A model generated the notes under the pieces. That model was not told where the DNA came from. It ran no database searches and worked only from the letters and a program-made list of their open reading frames with translations. The position numbers and the translations under genes are program-made. A stretch of 64,000 nucleotides of DNA from Thermoanaerobacterium xylanolyticum LX-11 (GTDB lineage: Bacteria; Bacillota; Thermoanaerobacteria; Thermoanaerobacterales; Thermoanaerobacteraceae). The stretch covers positions 1,809,001 through 1,873,000 of the forward strand of contig NC_015555.1 in NCBI RefSeq assembly GCF_000189775.2, given 5' to 3'. Below, piece after piece: positions 26,623-36,618 of the stretch; the stretch's first letter is position 1; each line of letters starts with the position of its first letter.

Positions 26623-27906
26623 TTATGCAGCATTCCTAATCTCTGGTCTTTTTATGTCTCTTAACATCTTATTTCCATCGTATTTTACTCCTTTTTTCAG
26701 TATGGCAAAAAATACTCTGATTAACTTGCAGCATAAAACTATTATGGACTGTTTCTTTTTTAGCGGGTTTTCTTTTCTTGTGGTGTAGTATTTGTGTAAT
26801 TCCTGAAATTCTTTGTTGTTTGCAAGTATGGGCATCATCATTTTGTATAAAGCACTTCTTAGTCTCCTTCTTCCTCTTTTGCTTATGGTGGTTTGCCCTT
26901 TATGCTGCCCTGAACTATTCTCAACCAGATTGTAACCCGCAAACTTCTGGATTTGCTTTGGATGCTCATATCTTGTTATATCGCCAACTTCAGCAATAAA
27001 TGTTGCTGCTGTTATTACTCCTACACCTCTTATACCTAGCATTTCACTAGCATCAGGTACTTGCATAAAAAGCTCTTCTATTTTGCTTTCTATTTCTTTA
27101 ATCTGCTTTACTATCATTTCGTACTGTTCAAGTATAATTTTTATCTCTATCTCTGCCATTTCAATGCCATCTCTTTTACCAACACTTTGACTCGCAGCTT
27201 CTATAAGCTTTAAAGCCCTCTTTATACCTACAGCACGATTAACTTCTTTCTTCCAAGCTGCAAGTATTTCCTCAGCTCTAATACCTATTATCTTTGTAGG
27301 CGTTGGAAATTCTTTTAATGTTATCAGTGCCGCTTTCCCTTCCCAATCTGCAAAAACTTTATTAAACTCAGGGAAATATATATCAAGCCATCTTGCAACC
27401 CGGTTTTTTATCTTGTTTAAGTCCTTTGTAAGCATTTCTCTTATGTCTACTGCAATTCTAAGCTCGCTGTATATACCATCAGGTATATTAGGTTCAACAT
27501 ATCTTCCATCTTTAACTAGCATTGCAATTGTCTTAGGGTCTTTCCTGTCATTTTTAGTTGGCGAGTTGTCATCAAATTCTTTACTTCTTTTTACGTGGAA
27601 TGGATTTACCAATACCACCTTATGGTTCTTATCTCTAAGAAACTGTGCAAAGCAAAGCCAATAATGTCCCGTTGGTTCCATACCAACCATCAAATGCTCT
27701 TTGTTGCTTTTATTCATAATTTCTACAGCCCATTTAAAGAATTTTTCCATTCCATCAATGTCATTGCTAAATTCAATACGCTTACCGTATTCTATTCCTC
27801 TAAAATCAAAAGCTCTAGCGTGGTGTATCTCTTTAGCAATGTCTACACCTACAATTAATGTCTTTTCTGTTATTTGCAATATCTTTAAATTTTGGTTATA
27901 CTTCAT
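26623..27906 (-). CDS. IS110-family transposase (DEDD recombinase)
   Basis: The 427-residue protein has the N-terminal RuvC-like domain (LIVGVDIAKEIHHARAFDF ... VGMEPTGHYW ... DRKDPKTIAMLVKDGRY, giving the D-E-D-D residues). It also has the C-terminal Transposase_20 domain (GIRGVGVITAATFIAEVGDI ... KFAGYNLVENSSG, and KRGRRRLRSALY carrying the serine region). AAGGAGG lies 8 bp before the ATG at 27904-27906, so the longer upstream frame is not used. Intact and probably active. A structured region downstream may be its guide RNA. Confidence 0.9.
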   Translation of the reverse strand: MKYNQNLKILQITEKTLIVGVDIAKEIHHARAFDFRGIEYGKRIEFSNDIDGMEKFFKWAVEIMNKSNKEHLMVGMEPTGHYWLCFAQFLRDKNHKVVLVNPFHVKRSKEFDDNSPTKNDRKDPKTIAMLVKDGRYVEPNIPDGIYSELRIAVDIREMLTKDLNKIKNRVARWLDIYFPEFNKVFADWEGKAALITLKEFPTPTKIIGIRAEEILAAWKKEVNRAVGIKRALKLIEAASQSVGKRDGIEMAEIEIKIILEQYEMIVKQIKEIESKIEELFMQVPDASEMLGIRGVGVITAATFIAEVGDITRYEHPKQIQKFAGYNLVENSSGQHKGQTTISKRGRRRLRSALYKMMMPILANNKEFQELHKYYTTRKENPLKKKQSIIVLCCKLIRVFFAILKKGVKYDGNKMLRDIKRPEIRNAA

Positions 27907-28007
27907 ATTAGGTACCTCCTTGTTATTTTGAGAGTCGTGTTCATGAACAATCGACATCTTGTATTTTATCAGGAGGTACTTTTTATTTCAAATCTTATAT
28001 TTTTTTA

Positions 28008-28916
28008 TTACAGGAATGCTCCATTTAATTCAGAAACTTTTTTCAATGTAACCTTTGATGAATTAACAGCTAAATCATATTCATATAAAATTGACGAATA
28101 TTCATTAATTATATCATTGAAAACATTATTTAAATTGCCACAATTTTGATCTGTTTGAATCAATATATATAAATCATCAACATACCTAACCATTTTAAAA
28201 CTTTTTATTTCAGGTATTTTGTTGATAATAAATTCATTCAATCTTACATCTATATCATCTAAATATATTATTGTTGCTAAATATGAAGTAGCTACACTGT
28301 TTTCTATCAATGGAAAATTACCATTTCCACAATAATAAATGAATTCTTTATATAAATGTAATTGATACTGTGTAATACTTACACAATTTTCATTAGATAC
28401 CTGATCTATTCTCGAAAATAGTTTATTTAAATTGATATTTTTAAAAAAGTCTCTAATATCAGTCTTTATAAAATAATCATAATTCTCCAATTCTGCATTA
28501 ATCTCTTTACAAAATGCATCATAATCATATTTATAAAAACATCTCATTTCGTCAAAGTTACCAGCATAAAAAACAGAAATATCGCTGGGACGTTTAGGAT
28601 GATATACACTAGATATTGTTTTACCTATCGATTCAAATAAAAGATAACTTAGAGGAGAGAGTAAACTCGAATTTCTAAAACTTCCATCACTTTTTTGCAT
28701 ATAATTGTTTGTTCTAAATAGAAATTTAGGAAATAAAACTGCTGCTCCACTTTGAATATATTGTTGAAAAAATTCTTTGCTTTTTATTTTTTCTTTATCA
28801 TGTATATTTAATTTAGAAAATGGAAACCATTGGATATATGATTTTAGCCTTCCTATTTTCTGCTTAAAATACATATCACAAACCGCTTTCCATGTATCAT
28901 ATGTAATAAAAAACAT
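28008..28916 (-). pseudogene. abiA: N-terminal reverse-transcriptase half of an interrupted AbiA-like gene
   Basis: The 302-residue frame holds a reverse-transcriptase domain: motif A FIKTDIRDFF (about 149-158), motif B region GNFPLIENSVATSYLATI (about 199-216) and motif C MVRYVDDLYI (Y245-V-D-D248). It ends three residues after the insertion point, at DNA belonging to the IS block. Its continuation is the frame at 23296-24267. AbiA-type reverse transcriptases synthesise untemplated DNA and cause abortive infection. The catalytic residues are intact, so only the split disables it. Confidence 0.78.
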
Positions 28917-29038
28917 ATCTAAACCTCACATAAAAAATTTCTTTTTTATCTTACATGGCATAGGTATTTTTCCAATTCTAAAATTCGGGATTTTTGATGG
29001 AAGCTAAACCGTCACTTAACGTTATTTTCTATAAAAAA

Positions 29039-29554
29039 TTAAATAGTATCAAATCCATATTCATCATGTATTACTTTCAAAAAATTGAACGCTGAATCTA
29101 TCTCCTCATCAGTATAATTTTTGTCAGATTTTACGATTTTTATCTTATTAACAATTTTATCTCTTGGATATCCTTCATGCTCAAAATAAATAATTGTTGA
29201 AACCAATTCCAAAAATCTGGATTTTTGATTGTTTAGCTCTTCAATTAAATCCTTATATTTGTCAAGATTATGTTGTATATCTATTTCTTTTTTTAATTTA
29301 TATTTATACTTTGGAAATAACCCGTTATCATTTTTCTCTTCCTCAATTATATTCATCATCTTAAGCTCTTCCAACTCAATTGTCAAAGTATCTGAATATG
29401 GACCATAATAATGGAAATAAAAATTCTCCACAAAATTTACTCCTAAGTTTTTTAGTATATAAACTATTTTTTGAATTTTTTTACGACCATCAATTTCTCC
29501 GGCGATATTTAATAACTCAATAATATTAGCATATTCCTTCAATGTATCACTCAT
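29039..29554 (-). CDS. YwgA-like protein
   Basis: The 171-residue protein contains GRKKIQKIVYILKNLGVNF and YFHYYGPYSDTL. This matches Bacillus YwgA-type proteins and is reminiscent of the Panacea/SocA antitoxin fold (KLQKLLY...YGP). It overlaps the HD-domain gene by 8 bp, the same pairing as ywfO-ywgA in Bacillus. Function is unknown; a regulatory or antitoxin-like role for the HD enzyme is a guess. Confidence 0.7.
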   Translation of the reverse strand: MSDTLKEYANIIELLNIAGEIDGRKKIQKIVYILKNLGVNFVENFYFHYYGPYSDTLTIELEELKMMNIIEEEKNDNGLFPKYKYKLKKEIDIQHNLDKYKDLIEELNNQKSRFLELVSTIIYFEHEGYPRDKIVNKIKIVKSDKNYTDEEIDSAFNFLKVIHDEYGFDTI

Positions 29555-30809
29555 TTTTTAACTCCTCCAAATATTTAATTATATCATCACTTATATTTAC
29601 GCCATCATAATTATATCTCGGAAAATATAGATAATATTTAATCTTTTGGCTGCCTGATATAGCTTTTATTGATTCAGAAAATCTAGTAATAGATTTATTT
29701 TTGCCCATACTATTAATTAATATAGGTGGCTTTTCTCCCTCCTCCCCTTCAACATAATAATCATATATCACATTACTAGGTCTATCAAGTGCAAGATAAT
29801 ATTCAGCATCCATATTTTGATTTTTTAGTATTTCTTTTATTGCATCTAGACTGAAAGGAAAAGATTGTTCAATTTCATAAGCCTTATATAAATCTCTATA
29901 CAAATATTTACAGCATAAATCTCTTAATATCTTGTCTCGTGAATTTTTCCATGATAATATCGCATATAAAATAACACTATCGTTCAATTGTATATATTCT
30001 TCTACATTTATTTTCTCATTTTTAAAAACGGGAATCAATAAATCTATTTTAATATCCAGTAAATTTTGCTCATATAAGTATTTTGCTCTTTTTAAAATAT
30101 TTTGCAGCAACAATTCATATCCTCTTGTAGTTTTATGGTAGTATACCTGCCAATACATATAATGTCTAGCAAGTACATATTGCTCTACTGCATACAATCC
30201 CTTATAATCTATAACTATATTGTCATCACACACTAACATAGATTTTATAATCATATCTACATCAAATAGCCCATACTTTACACCTACATAATAACTATCC
30301 CGCAATAAATAATCCATTCTATCTACATCCAATTGGCTTGATAACAAATAACTAACAAATTTATGCTCATACTCTTTTTTAATTACTTCAGCGACCTTTT
30401 GAGGAAAATCACTATTAACAGTTTTTAATATCCTATTTACCTCAGTATCACCAAGTACAATGTCAATCGTCCATTGTTCATGATTCGTACTCATTACTTT
30501 CTCAAATACATGAGAAAATGGTCCATGACCAATATCATGTAATAAAGCCGCAGCTAATCCTATTTTCCTCGTCTCTTCATCTATATTGATTACATTTTTT
30601 AATTGTCCTAGCGCTTTATCCATTAGATACATAGTACCTATAGAATGTGAAAATCTAGTATGATTGGCACCGTAATATGTAACCTCTGATGTTCCAAGTT
30701 GCTTTACCTGTTTTAATCTTTGAAACTCTTTACTATTTATCAAATCTAAGATCCAAGTTTCATTAATTATAATAAAATTATATAATGGATCTCTAAAATA
30801 TTTTTTCAT
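29547..30809 (-). CDS. HD-domain phosphohydrolase, YwfO-like
   Basis: The 420-residue protein starts MKKYFRDPLYNFI, then has the HD metal site: GANHTRFSHSIGTMYLMDKAL (first His), ALLHDIGHGPFSHVFE (HD pair) and QLDVDRMDYLLRDSYYVG (distal Asp). Enzymes of this type are dNTP triphosphohydrolases or related nucleotidases; depletion of dNTPs is a known anti-phage strategy. The ATG at 30807-30809 is chosen because GGGAG lies 7 bp upstream. It is paired with the YwgA-like gene and embedded in the defence island. Confidence 0.78.
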   Translation of the reverse strand: MKKYFRDPLYNFIIINETWILDLINSKEFQRLKQVKQLGTSEVTYYGANHTRFSHSIGTMYLMDKALGQLKNVINIDEETRKIGLAAALLHDIGHGPFSHVFEKVMSTNHEQWTIDIVLGDTEVNRILKTVNSDFPQKVAEVIKKEYEHKFVSYLLSSQLDVDRMDYLLRDSYYVGVKYGLFDVDMIIKSMLVCDDNIVIDYKGLYAVEQYVLARHYMYWQVYYHKTTRGYELLLQNILKRAKYLYEQNLLDIKIDLLIPVFKNEKINVEEYIQLNDSVILYAILSWKNSRDKILRDLCCKYLYRDLYKAYEIEQSFPFSLDAIKEILKNQNMDAEYYLALDRPSNVIYDYYVEGEEGEKPPILINSMGKNKSITRFSESIKAISGSQKIKYYLYFPRYNYDGVNISDDIIKYLEELKNE

Positions 30810-30939
30810 AATGGTACTCCCCACTATTATATCGTTTTATTTCACTAAATCATTATGATATATCAAGCCTTTCATAATTAACATCCGAACTTTCGCCCAG
30901 TATACAAAATCGCCATTTGTGTTCTTGTTCTCCTCTTAG

Positions 30940-31105
30940 TTATTGAATATTCTCGGCAACTTCTGTTGCCTGATATATCTGAATTTCAGGAGACATCTTT
31001 TTAAATTTATCCCCCAAAATTTCATTCTGAAATCCTTTTTCGATTTCCAATTCATTTACATCTTTATTTACATTGTAAGATTTTTTCTTTATATTTTCCT
31101 TTTTT
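30940..31105 (-). pseudogene. Possible 3' remnant of a gene cut by the neighbouring IS
   Basis: The minus strand is open for about 55 codons and ends KKMSPEIQIYQATEVAENIQ before a TAA at 30940. It has no plausible start and runs into the left side of the DDE transposon. I do not recognise the protein. The remainder of 30825-31204 shows no gene. Confidence 0.25.
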
Positions 31106-31204
31106 TAACATATATGGTTGCATTCTATCTTGACTTTTTTAAATCGCCCCAATAATCGAAATGGATGGTGTTTTTACCATACTACTTGTTATTGAGGTGA
31201 TTTT

Positions 31205-32740
31205 ATGTTGGGCGCATGGCGTTCGCATTCTGATTATCAGTCTTTCCTTGTCGAAAATATTCAACCCATTTATGCTTCAGATAAAAATCGTGTCATTCAA
31301 TTTTCTGAAGCTTTATCTAAACTCTATAATGAAGCTTTATCTAAACTCTATAATTTAGATCTTGATGTTCTTAAATCTGTACTGGAACCTTATTACTCTA
31401 ATACTGGTTCTCCAGCCAAAAATCAGCCTGAAGTTTTTCGGTCTTTTGTACTTATGTCTCTTCTTAAATGTCACAGTATTACTAAATGGGTTTACATGCT
31501 TCATCATGATGACCTTTTGTGTTACATGATTGGCGTGTCTCCTGATAATATTCCTGGTGTTGGTACTCATTATGACTTGATTAACAGGTTATGGCTTGAG
31601 GATCCTGATATTGAAAAAGACCGACAGGATTCTCTCCATCCTTTTAAACGCAAACCACGTAAAAAACTTGCTAAAAATCAGAAGCTTCCACCACGCCACC
31701 CTGGTATTATACAGAAATTTGTTGATTTGGCTTTACAGGGTAAAATTTTTGAGTCAAGACCTGAGAAGCTTCTTCAACAAATTTTTGCCGATGTTGCTGT
31801 TAGGCCTTCCGCCAATGCTGGCATCCTCGGTGATATTGAAAAACTTACTATTTCCGGTGACGGTACTTGCATTAAAACCGGCGGAAGTCCTTTCGGTATT
31901 AGAACTTGTGATTGTGCTAATAAGGGTATATTTAATTGTGACTGCCATCGCAAGTTCTCTGACCCCGATGCTCGCTATGGTTGGGATAGTTATCATGAGA
32001 CATGGTTTTATGGTTATTCTGGTTATTTTTTAGTGACATACAACGAAGAGCTTAAATCTGATATTCCGATTTATCTTCGCTTGGTTGAGGCTCCTCGTTA
32101 TGATGGTGTTACTGCTATTATTGCTTTGTCTGAAGCAAGGGCTTTGTATCCTGATTTCGTTTTTGATAAATTTATTGGTGATTGTGCTCATGATAATTAC
32201 CCTACTTATCATCTTCTTAATAAGTGGAATATTAAACCTGTAATTCCGCTTAATAAGAAGAATAAAAACAACAGCAAGTACCAAGGTACTATTAAAATCA
32301 ATGAAAATGGTATTCCTGTCTGTATGGCAGGATTACCTATGGTTTACAATGGTTTTATGAAAGACCGTAACAGAATTAAATGGCGCTGTCCTTTTGCGAC
32401 TGGTAAAGTTGATTCATGTAATTGTAAAGATAAGTGCTCCTCTTCTGATTATGGTAGAACCGTTTATACGAAGCCTTCATCTGATCCTCGCTTGTTTACC
32501 GTCATTCCACGTGGTTCTGATGAATGGAAATGCGAGATGAAAAAGCGAACTTCTTCTGAGCGTGTTAACAAAAGGCTTCTTAATGACTATGAGTTGGAGC
32601 TATCTAAAACCAGAGGCAAAAAGCGTTGGTCTTTCTGGATTATGATACATTCTATTAATATCCATCTTGATGCTAGATTGAAAAAATCTAAGTTTGATTT
32701 TATTTCTATGCTTGATGGATTATTAGGTAGAGCAGCATAA
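31205..32740 (+). CDS. DDE transposase (IS4/IS1182-like) with zinc-binding cysteine clusters
   Basis: The 511-residue protein has a DDE core starting at LTISGDGTCIKTGG (first Asp) and DKFIGDCAHDNYPTYHLL (second Asp), with YELELSKTRGKKRWSF near the third acidic residue. It also has cysteine-rich inserts CDCANKGIFNCDC and CPFATGKVDSCNCKDKC. AGGTGATTTT precedes the ATG. An 8-residue tandem duplication (EALSKLYN) occurs near residue 35. It is one of the few plus-strand genes. Family name is uncertain; the termini were not located. Confidence 0.78.
   Translation: MLGAWRSHSDYQSFLVENIQPIYASDKNRVIQFSEALSKLYNEALSKLYNLDLDVLKSVLEPYYSNTGSPAKNQPEVFRSFVLMSLLKCHSITKWVYMLHHDDLLCYMIGVSPDNIPGVGTHYDLINRLWLEDPDIEKDRQDSLHPFKRKPRKKLAKNQKLPPRHPGIIQKFVDLALQGKIFESRPEKLLQQIFADVAVRPSANAGILGDIEKLTISGDGTCIKTGGSPFGIRTCDCANKGIFNCDCHRKFSDPDARYGWDSYHETWFYGYSGYFLVTYNEELKSDIPIYLRLVEAPRYDGVTAIIALSEARALYPDFVFDKFIGDCAHDNYPTYHLLNKWNIKPVIPLNKKNKNNSKYQGTIKINENGIPVCMAGLPMVYNGFMKDRNRIKWRCPFATGKVDSCNCKDKCSSSDYGRTVYTKPSSDPRLFTVIPRGSDEWKCEMKKRTSSERVNKRLLNDYELELSKTRGKKRWSFWIMIHSINIHLDARLKKSKFDFISMLDGLLGRAA
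31307..31354 (+). repeat. 24-bp in-frame tandem duplication inside the transposase
   Basis: GAAGCTTTATCTAAACTCTA plus TAAT is repeated twice back to back, adding eight residues (EALSKLYN twice). The copies are identical, so the duplication looks recent, probably replication slippage. Confidence 0.9.
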
Positions 32741-32924
32741 ATATTGAGATTCCATATACTGTTAATTTTTAAACCTATTTTATTAGGCTTTATTTCTTAT
32801 ACTCTTTTTTTAAATTGATTTTCATTATTTTACATTTTCTTTCCTCTTTTCAGTATTTTATCGCAAAGGCTTTGTTATTTTCTGTATCTAATTTTTAATT
32901 TATGCCATAGTATGACGTTGGAAA

Positions 32925-33686
32925 TTAGTTTCCGAAATCACACTTATTTAATTTTTCAACAATTTCTATATTTCTTAAAACTTTTTTACCAGAATCAGTT
33001 AACTCAAAATTTCCTATTCCAATGAAATCACCTGTATCAAAATCATAATTATTATCATTAGTTACATAACGGACTAAATCAAGTTCAGTCAATACTTTAA
33101 ATTGAGAATCTGTAAAACCATTTTCATATAATTCTTCATAAAATGAATTAATGTCACTATCTAATACCCAAGTATTTTCGAGAAATTTTAGTAAATTGTA
33201 TAAAACTAATCTATTTTCAAAGTTACCAAATTTAAGTATTCCATCTATACCGCCAATATCTTCATAACTAAGTGATGAAGCATCAATCAAATCTAATAAT
33301 TCACTTGCAATTATCATAATTCTTAAGCATATTTCTCTTGTTATTTTTCTTCCATCGTGTGCACAATAATTTCTGTAATATGCAAATACACCACTAAACA
33401 TACGTTTAGCATTTTCTTGCTGTTCATCTCCCAGCGGAACTCTTAATTTTATATGTATAGTATTTTTCTGCTTTTCATTATCATTATTAGAAAATAATTC
33501 TTTTATCAATGATATTCCATATAATTTTCTACTGTCATCTCCAGCAATTCTTGCTTTTTCCTTTAATGCTAATTCAACCAAAACCATCGCCTTATGTGAT
33601 GCACAGTCATAATGGCCTTCTAAATACAAAGATAAACAGTGTTTTTTAATCTTGGGACTTAATATTTCATCAATATCTATATTCAC
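32925..33686 (-). CDS. TIGR02391-like HEPN-domain protein
   Basis: The 253-residue protein starts at a GTG with GGGAGTGA upstream. Its N-terminal 150 residues carry HYDCASHKAMVLVELALKEKA and FAYYRNYCAHDG, the TIGR02391 (Ymh) pattern with a HEPN RNase motif, R-N-X3-H. The C-terminal 100 residues include a probable winged-helix end (GNFELTDSGKKVLRNIEIVEKL). TIGR02391 proteins are common single-gene passengers in defence islands and are suspected RNase effectors. It stands alone, about 140 bp after the Zorya operon. Confidence 0.7.
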   Translation of the reverse strand: MNIDIDEILSPKIKKHCLSLYLEGHYDCASHKAMVLVELALKEKARIAGDDSRKLYGISLIKELFSNNDNEKQKNTIHIKLRVPLGDEQQENAKRMFSGVFAYYRNYCAHDGRKITREICLRIMIIASELLDLIDASSLSYEDIGGIDGILKFGNFENRLVLYNLLKFLENTWVLDSDINSFYEELYENGFTDSQFKVLTELDLVRYVTNDNNYDFDTGDFIGIGNFELTDSGKKVLRNIEIVEKLNKCDFGN

Positions 33687-33825
33687 TATATCACTCCCTT
33701 ACTCTTTAAATCTATCTCATCTGCTTTTGCTTTAATTATTTTTATATTTTTACATTGGAATCATATATTTGACCTTAAATATGTATTTGTAAAATCTTCA
33801 CCTCGAAGTTTTTTGTCAAAACAAG

Positions 33826-36618
33826 TTACATAGACCAAGCGGAAAAATCTTGCAACAGATAATCGTAATTTTCTTCTTCTATATTCACGTATCTCGATGG
33901 TATAATCACTTCATTAAGAAGTTGAATCTTTTTTTGCAACACCTCATTTAAACGTTCTTCTACTGTTTTTCCTCTGCTGCTTGTACATATAGGGTAATAT
34001 ATGTTTACCTCACGAGTCTGGCCTATTCGATAAACTCTATCTGTGGCCTGTTTTTCAACAGCTGGATTCCAATCCCTCGTATAATGAATAACATTATTGG
34101 CTTCTGTTATAGTAATGCCTACGCCAGCAGCTCTTGTAGAAAGTATAATAATATTAAATCCCGGAGATTTTCTGAACTTATCAATAACGCTCATCCTATC
34201 GCCTTTGATGTTACCATTTATTACAAGGCAATTTATTCCGAAAACATCCATGATAACTTTTCTCAATATCGTCTGCATTTTTATATAATGGGTAAATATT
34301 ACCGCTTTTTCGCCTTTTAGTTTTATTTCATTCATAATCTCTATTAGGCGTTGAAGTTTTCCAGACTCATTTATAAACTTATAGGTATCCCCATCTCCGT
34401 CATCTTGTATAAGGCGTGGATGCGCACACAACTCCATTAACTTTTGCAAGACACCAAGGGGCGATTCCTTTTTCTCGTTATTTTTGTAATTTTCTATCAA
34501 CTGACAATATAGTTTCTCCTGAAAAGTCGTAAGTTCTACTTCAGGAAAAATCTCATTCTTAGCAGGAAGTGATAAAATGCCATCTTTTGTTCTTCTAAGG
34601 TACACAGGTCTTATCGTATTTAATAGCTTGTTTTTTATTGCTAAATATTCTTCATTTTTATTGCCTATAGCATCCTCTATAGGTTTCTGATATGTTCTTC
34701 TGAAATCATGGTAACTTGATAAAAGGCCCGGTTGAACATAATCCATTATACACCATAGTTCACCAAGGTTATTTTCTACTGGAGTGCCAGTCATGGCTAT
34801 TTTGATTTTGGCCTTTAAGGCTTTGACAGCTGAAGTAGTCAAAGTTGTGCTGTTTTTTATTCTTTGGGCTTCATCGCAAACAATAGCCTTCCAATCTATT
34901 TGCCCCAGCAACAGCTGATCTCTGACAAGCGTCTCATAAGTCGTCAATATAATTTCATAATTCTTAAGTATCTCAGGTGTTTTATATCTTTGATAGCCAG
35001 AATGCCTATATATAGAAGTAATTTCAGAAAACTTTCGTATCTCGTTTTCCCAAACATTTAACAAAGTATATGGAGCTATGATTAATGTAGGTTTTAGTTC
35101 ATTACATTCTTTTAGATAACATAAAAAACTAATTACTTGTAAAGTTTTGCCTAAGCCCATATCATCAGCAAGCAACCCACCGAGGTGATTTTCGTATAAG
35201 CCCTTAAACCATAAAAATCCTTCTTTTTGATGTTCATACAGATGACAATTCTTCAAATACATAGGATATGTAAAATCTCTTGTGCTAAAATCACCTATAA
35301 ATTGTTTTTTCAAGTTTAATGCAGTCTCATTGTATTCCAGATCATCTAAATTTTCGTATATTTTTAAGACATAAGGCAATCTGGTAATATCTATTTTTTG
35401 CACCTTTGAAAATGATTCATTATTAGCTATATTTAAAAACCTATTTGCCTGCTCTATATCAATCTTTATCCACTTGCCCTTATAATTTACATAATCTTCT
35501 CCACTTTCAATTGCCTTTTGGACCAACTGACTGTATTCAAGAACATCTATTTTATCATCACCTGTTAATCCATACTCCTGTACATTATCAACATCTTCAT
35601 CAAAAGAGCCTACATCTTCATGTATGATTCCTCCCACTTCAAAATCAAACCATCCGGAATCTTTATCCTTTTTTATATTTATGTACGGATTAGCCCTGTA
35701 TACCTTAAGACCTAATTCCTTCACTCGCTTACTGAAATTAGACAAATCTATATCTTCAGGCAAAATTGAATATGGATCAATCAGAAACTTAGGAATCTCA
35801 GATCCTCTAAGATGTCCTCGATTAACGATTTTATTATAATTCTTAAGAACCTCATCTTCGAAAAAAATTCTTTTCCTTTTTATACCCTCACCGTATAGAG
35901 TATTGTACTGTTTTAACACCTTATCTTTACTGTCCTTTAATAGGCTATCAATTTCATCCCCTAAAACAGGTACAATCTGAAGGTGATCATCATCATACTT
36001 AATTATATCTACATCTAATTTTTCAGAATAATAAACTTCTTCGCTTTCTAAAAATCTATCAAAAGTCACATTAGCTGTCTTAGCTTTATATTTAACCTTT
36101 GCAACTATCTTTGCTTGTGAAATAGGATCATCAGTCGGCTTATACGCGTCTATTTCTTGTAAAAGGCTATAGAGATTTAATGGTATTAAATACATACAGC
36201 CTTTGTGTAATATTATATTATTAATTCTTCTATCCAAAGGCCCCATCTTCTCATCTTTTACGTATACCTCTGGTATCAACTTAAAATCATTACTCCCAAA
36301 AATACCTCTCGCCTTTATATGAACTTTAATAGCATTATCTTCAATAGGAAGACTAAGTATACGCCTCTTTTCTTCATCAATATTGTATAAAAATTCATAA
36401 GGTATAATGTATGAGTTATCTTTATCCTGTAAAATACCTTGCTGCCATAAGTCTTCAAGTACATTTAATTTTTCCAATTCTTTAGTTGAAATGTTTTTAA
36501 AGTATTCTACTGGATTTAAAAAAAGCGGTATTTTTATTTCAAATATATTTTTTCTCTGTTGAACATTACTTACTATTTTGATGCCTTCATCAGTTAACGA
36601 ATTAGATATATTTATCAA
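33826..36618 (-). CDS. zorD: SNF2-family helicase, Zorya ZorD
   Basis: The 930-residue protein carries an N-terminal SNF2-associated region (about 1-430) and the helicase motor: GLLADDMGLGKTLQVISFL (motif I), TYETLVRD, VCDEAQRIKN (DEAQ box) and MTGTPVENNLGELW. Motifs V and VI, LSTRAAGVGIT and EKQATDRVYRIGQT, follow. In Zorya, ZorD degrades or unwinds invading DNA once the membrane motor is triggered. It overlaps zorC by 4 bp and is last in the operon. Both motor lobes are complete. Confidence 0.92.
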   Translation of the reverse strand: MINISNSLTDEGIKIVSNVQQRKNIFEIKIPLFLNPVEYFKNISTKELEKLNVLEDLWQQGILQDKDNSYIIPYEFLYNIDEEKRRILSLPIEDNAIKVHIKARGIFGSNDFKLIPEVYVKDEKMGPLDRRINNIILHKGCMYLIPLNLYSLLQEIDAYKPTDDPISQAKIVAKVKYKAKTANVTFDRFLESEEVYYSEKLDVDIIKYDDDHLQIVPVLGDEIDSLLKDSKDKVLKQYNTLYGEGIKRKRIFFEDEVLKNYNKIVNRGHLRGSEIPKFLIDPYSILPEDIDLSNFSKRVKELGLKVYRANPYINIKKDKDSGWFDFEVGGIIHEDVGSFDEDVDNVQEYGLTGDDKIDVLEYSQLVQKAIESGEDYVNYKGKWIKIDIEQANRFLNIANNESFSKVQKIDITRLPYVLKIYENLDDLEYNETALNLKKQFIGDFSTRDFTYPMYLKNCHLYEHQKEGFLWFKGLYENHLGGLLADDMGLGKTLQVISFLCYLKECNELKPTLIIAPYTLLNVWENEIRKFSEITSIYRHSGYQRYKTPEILKNYEIILTTYETLVRDQLLLGQIDWKAIVCDEAQRIKNSTTLTTSAVKALKAKIKIAMTGTPVENNLGELWCIMDYVQPGLLSSYHDFRRTYQKPIEDAIGNKNEEYLAIKNKLLNTIRPVYLRRTKDGILSLPAKNEIFPEVELTTFQEKLYCQLIENYKNNEKKESPLGVLQKLMELCAHPRLIQDDGDGDTYKFINESGKLQRLIEIMNEIKLKGEKAVIFTHYIKMQTILRKVIMDVFGINCLVINGNIKGDRMSVIDKFRKSPGFNIIILSTRAAGVGITITEANNVIHYTRDWNPAVEKQATDRVYRIGQTREVNIYYPICTSSRGKTVEERLNEVLQKKIQLLNEVIIPSRYVNIEEENYDYLLQDFSAWSM

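Larger units (their letters stand above)
24268..28017. mobile_element. Nested insertion-sequence block splitting the AbiA-like gene
   Basis: About 3.75 kb of foreign DNA separates the two halves of the AbiA-like gene. It holds a relic region with two direct repeats (24272-24870), an ISLre2 transposase and an IS110 transposase. GGAG is shared at both junctions, consistent with a short target overlap. The exact end of each element cannot be fixed by eye. Confidence 0.7.

Noticed and set aside
27907-27957. Longer IS110 transposase starting at 27957
   Set aside because: The AAGGAGG ribosome site lies inside this extension, just before the ATG at 27906, and the extension lacks similarity to the family N-terminus.
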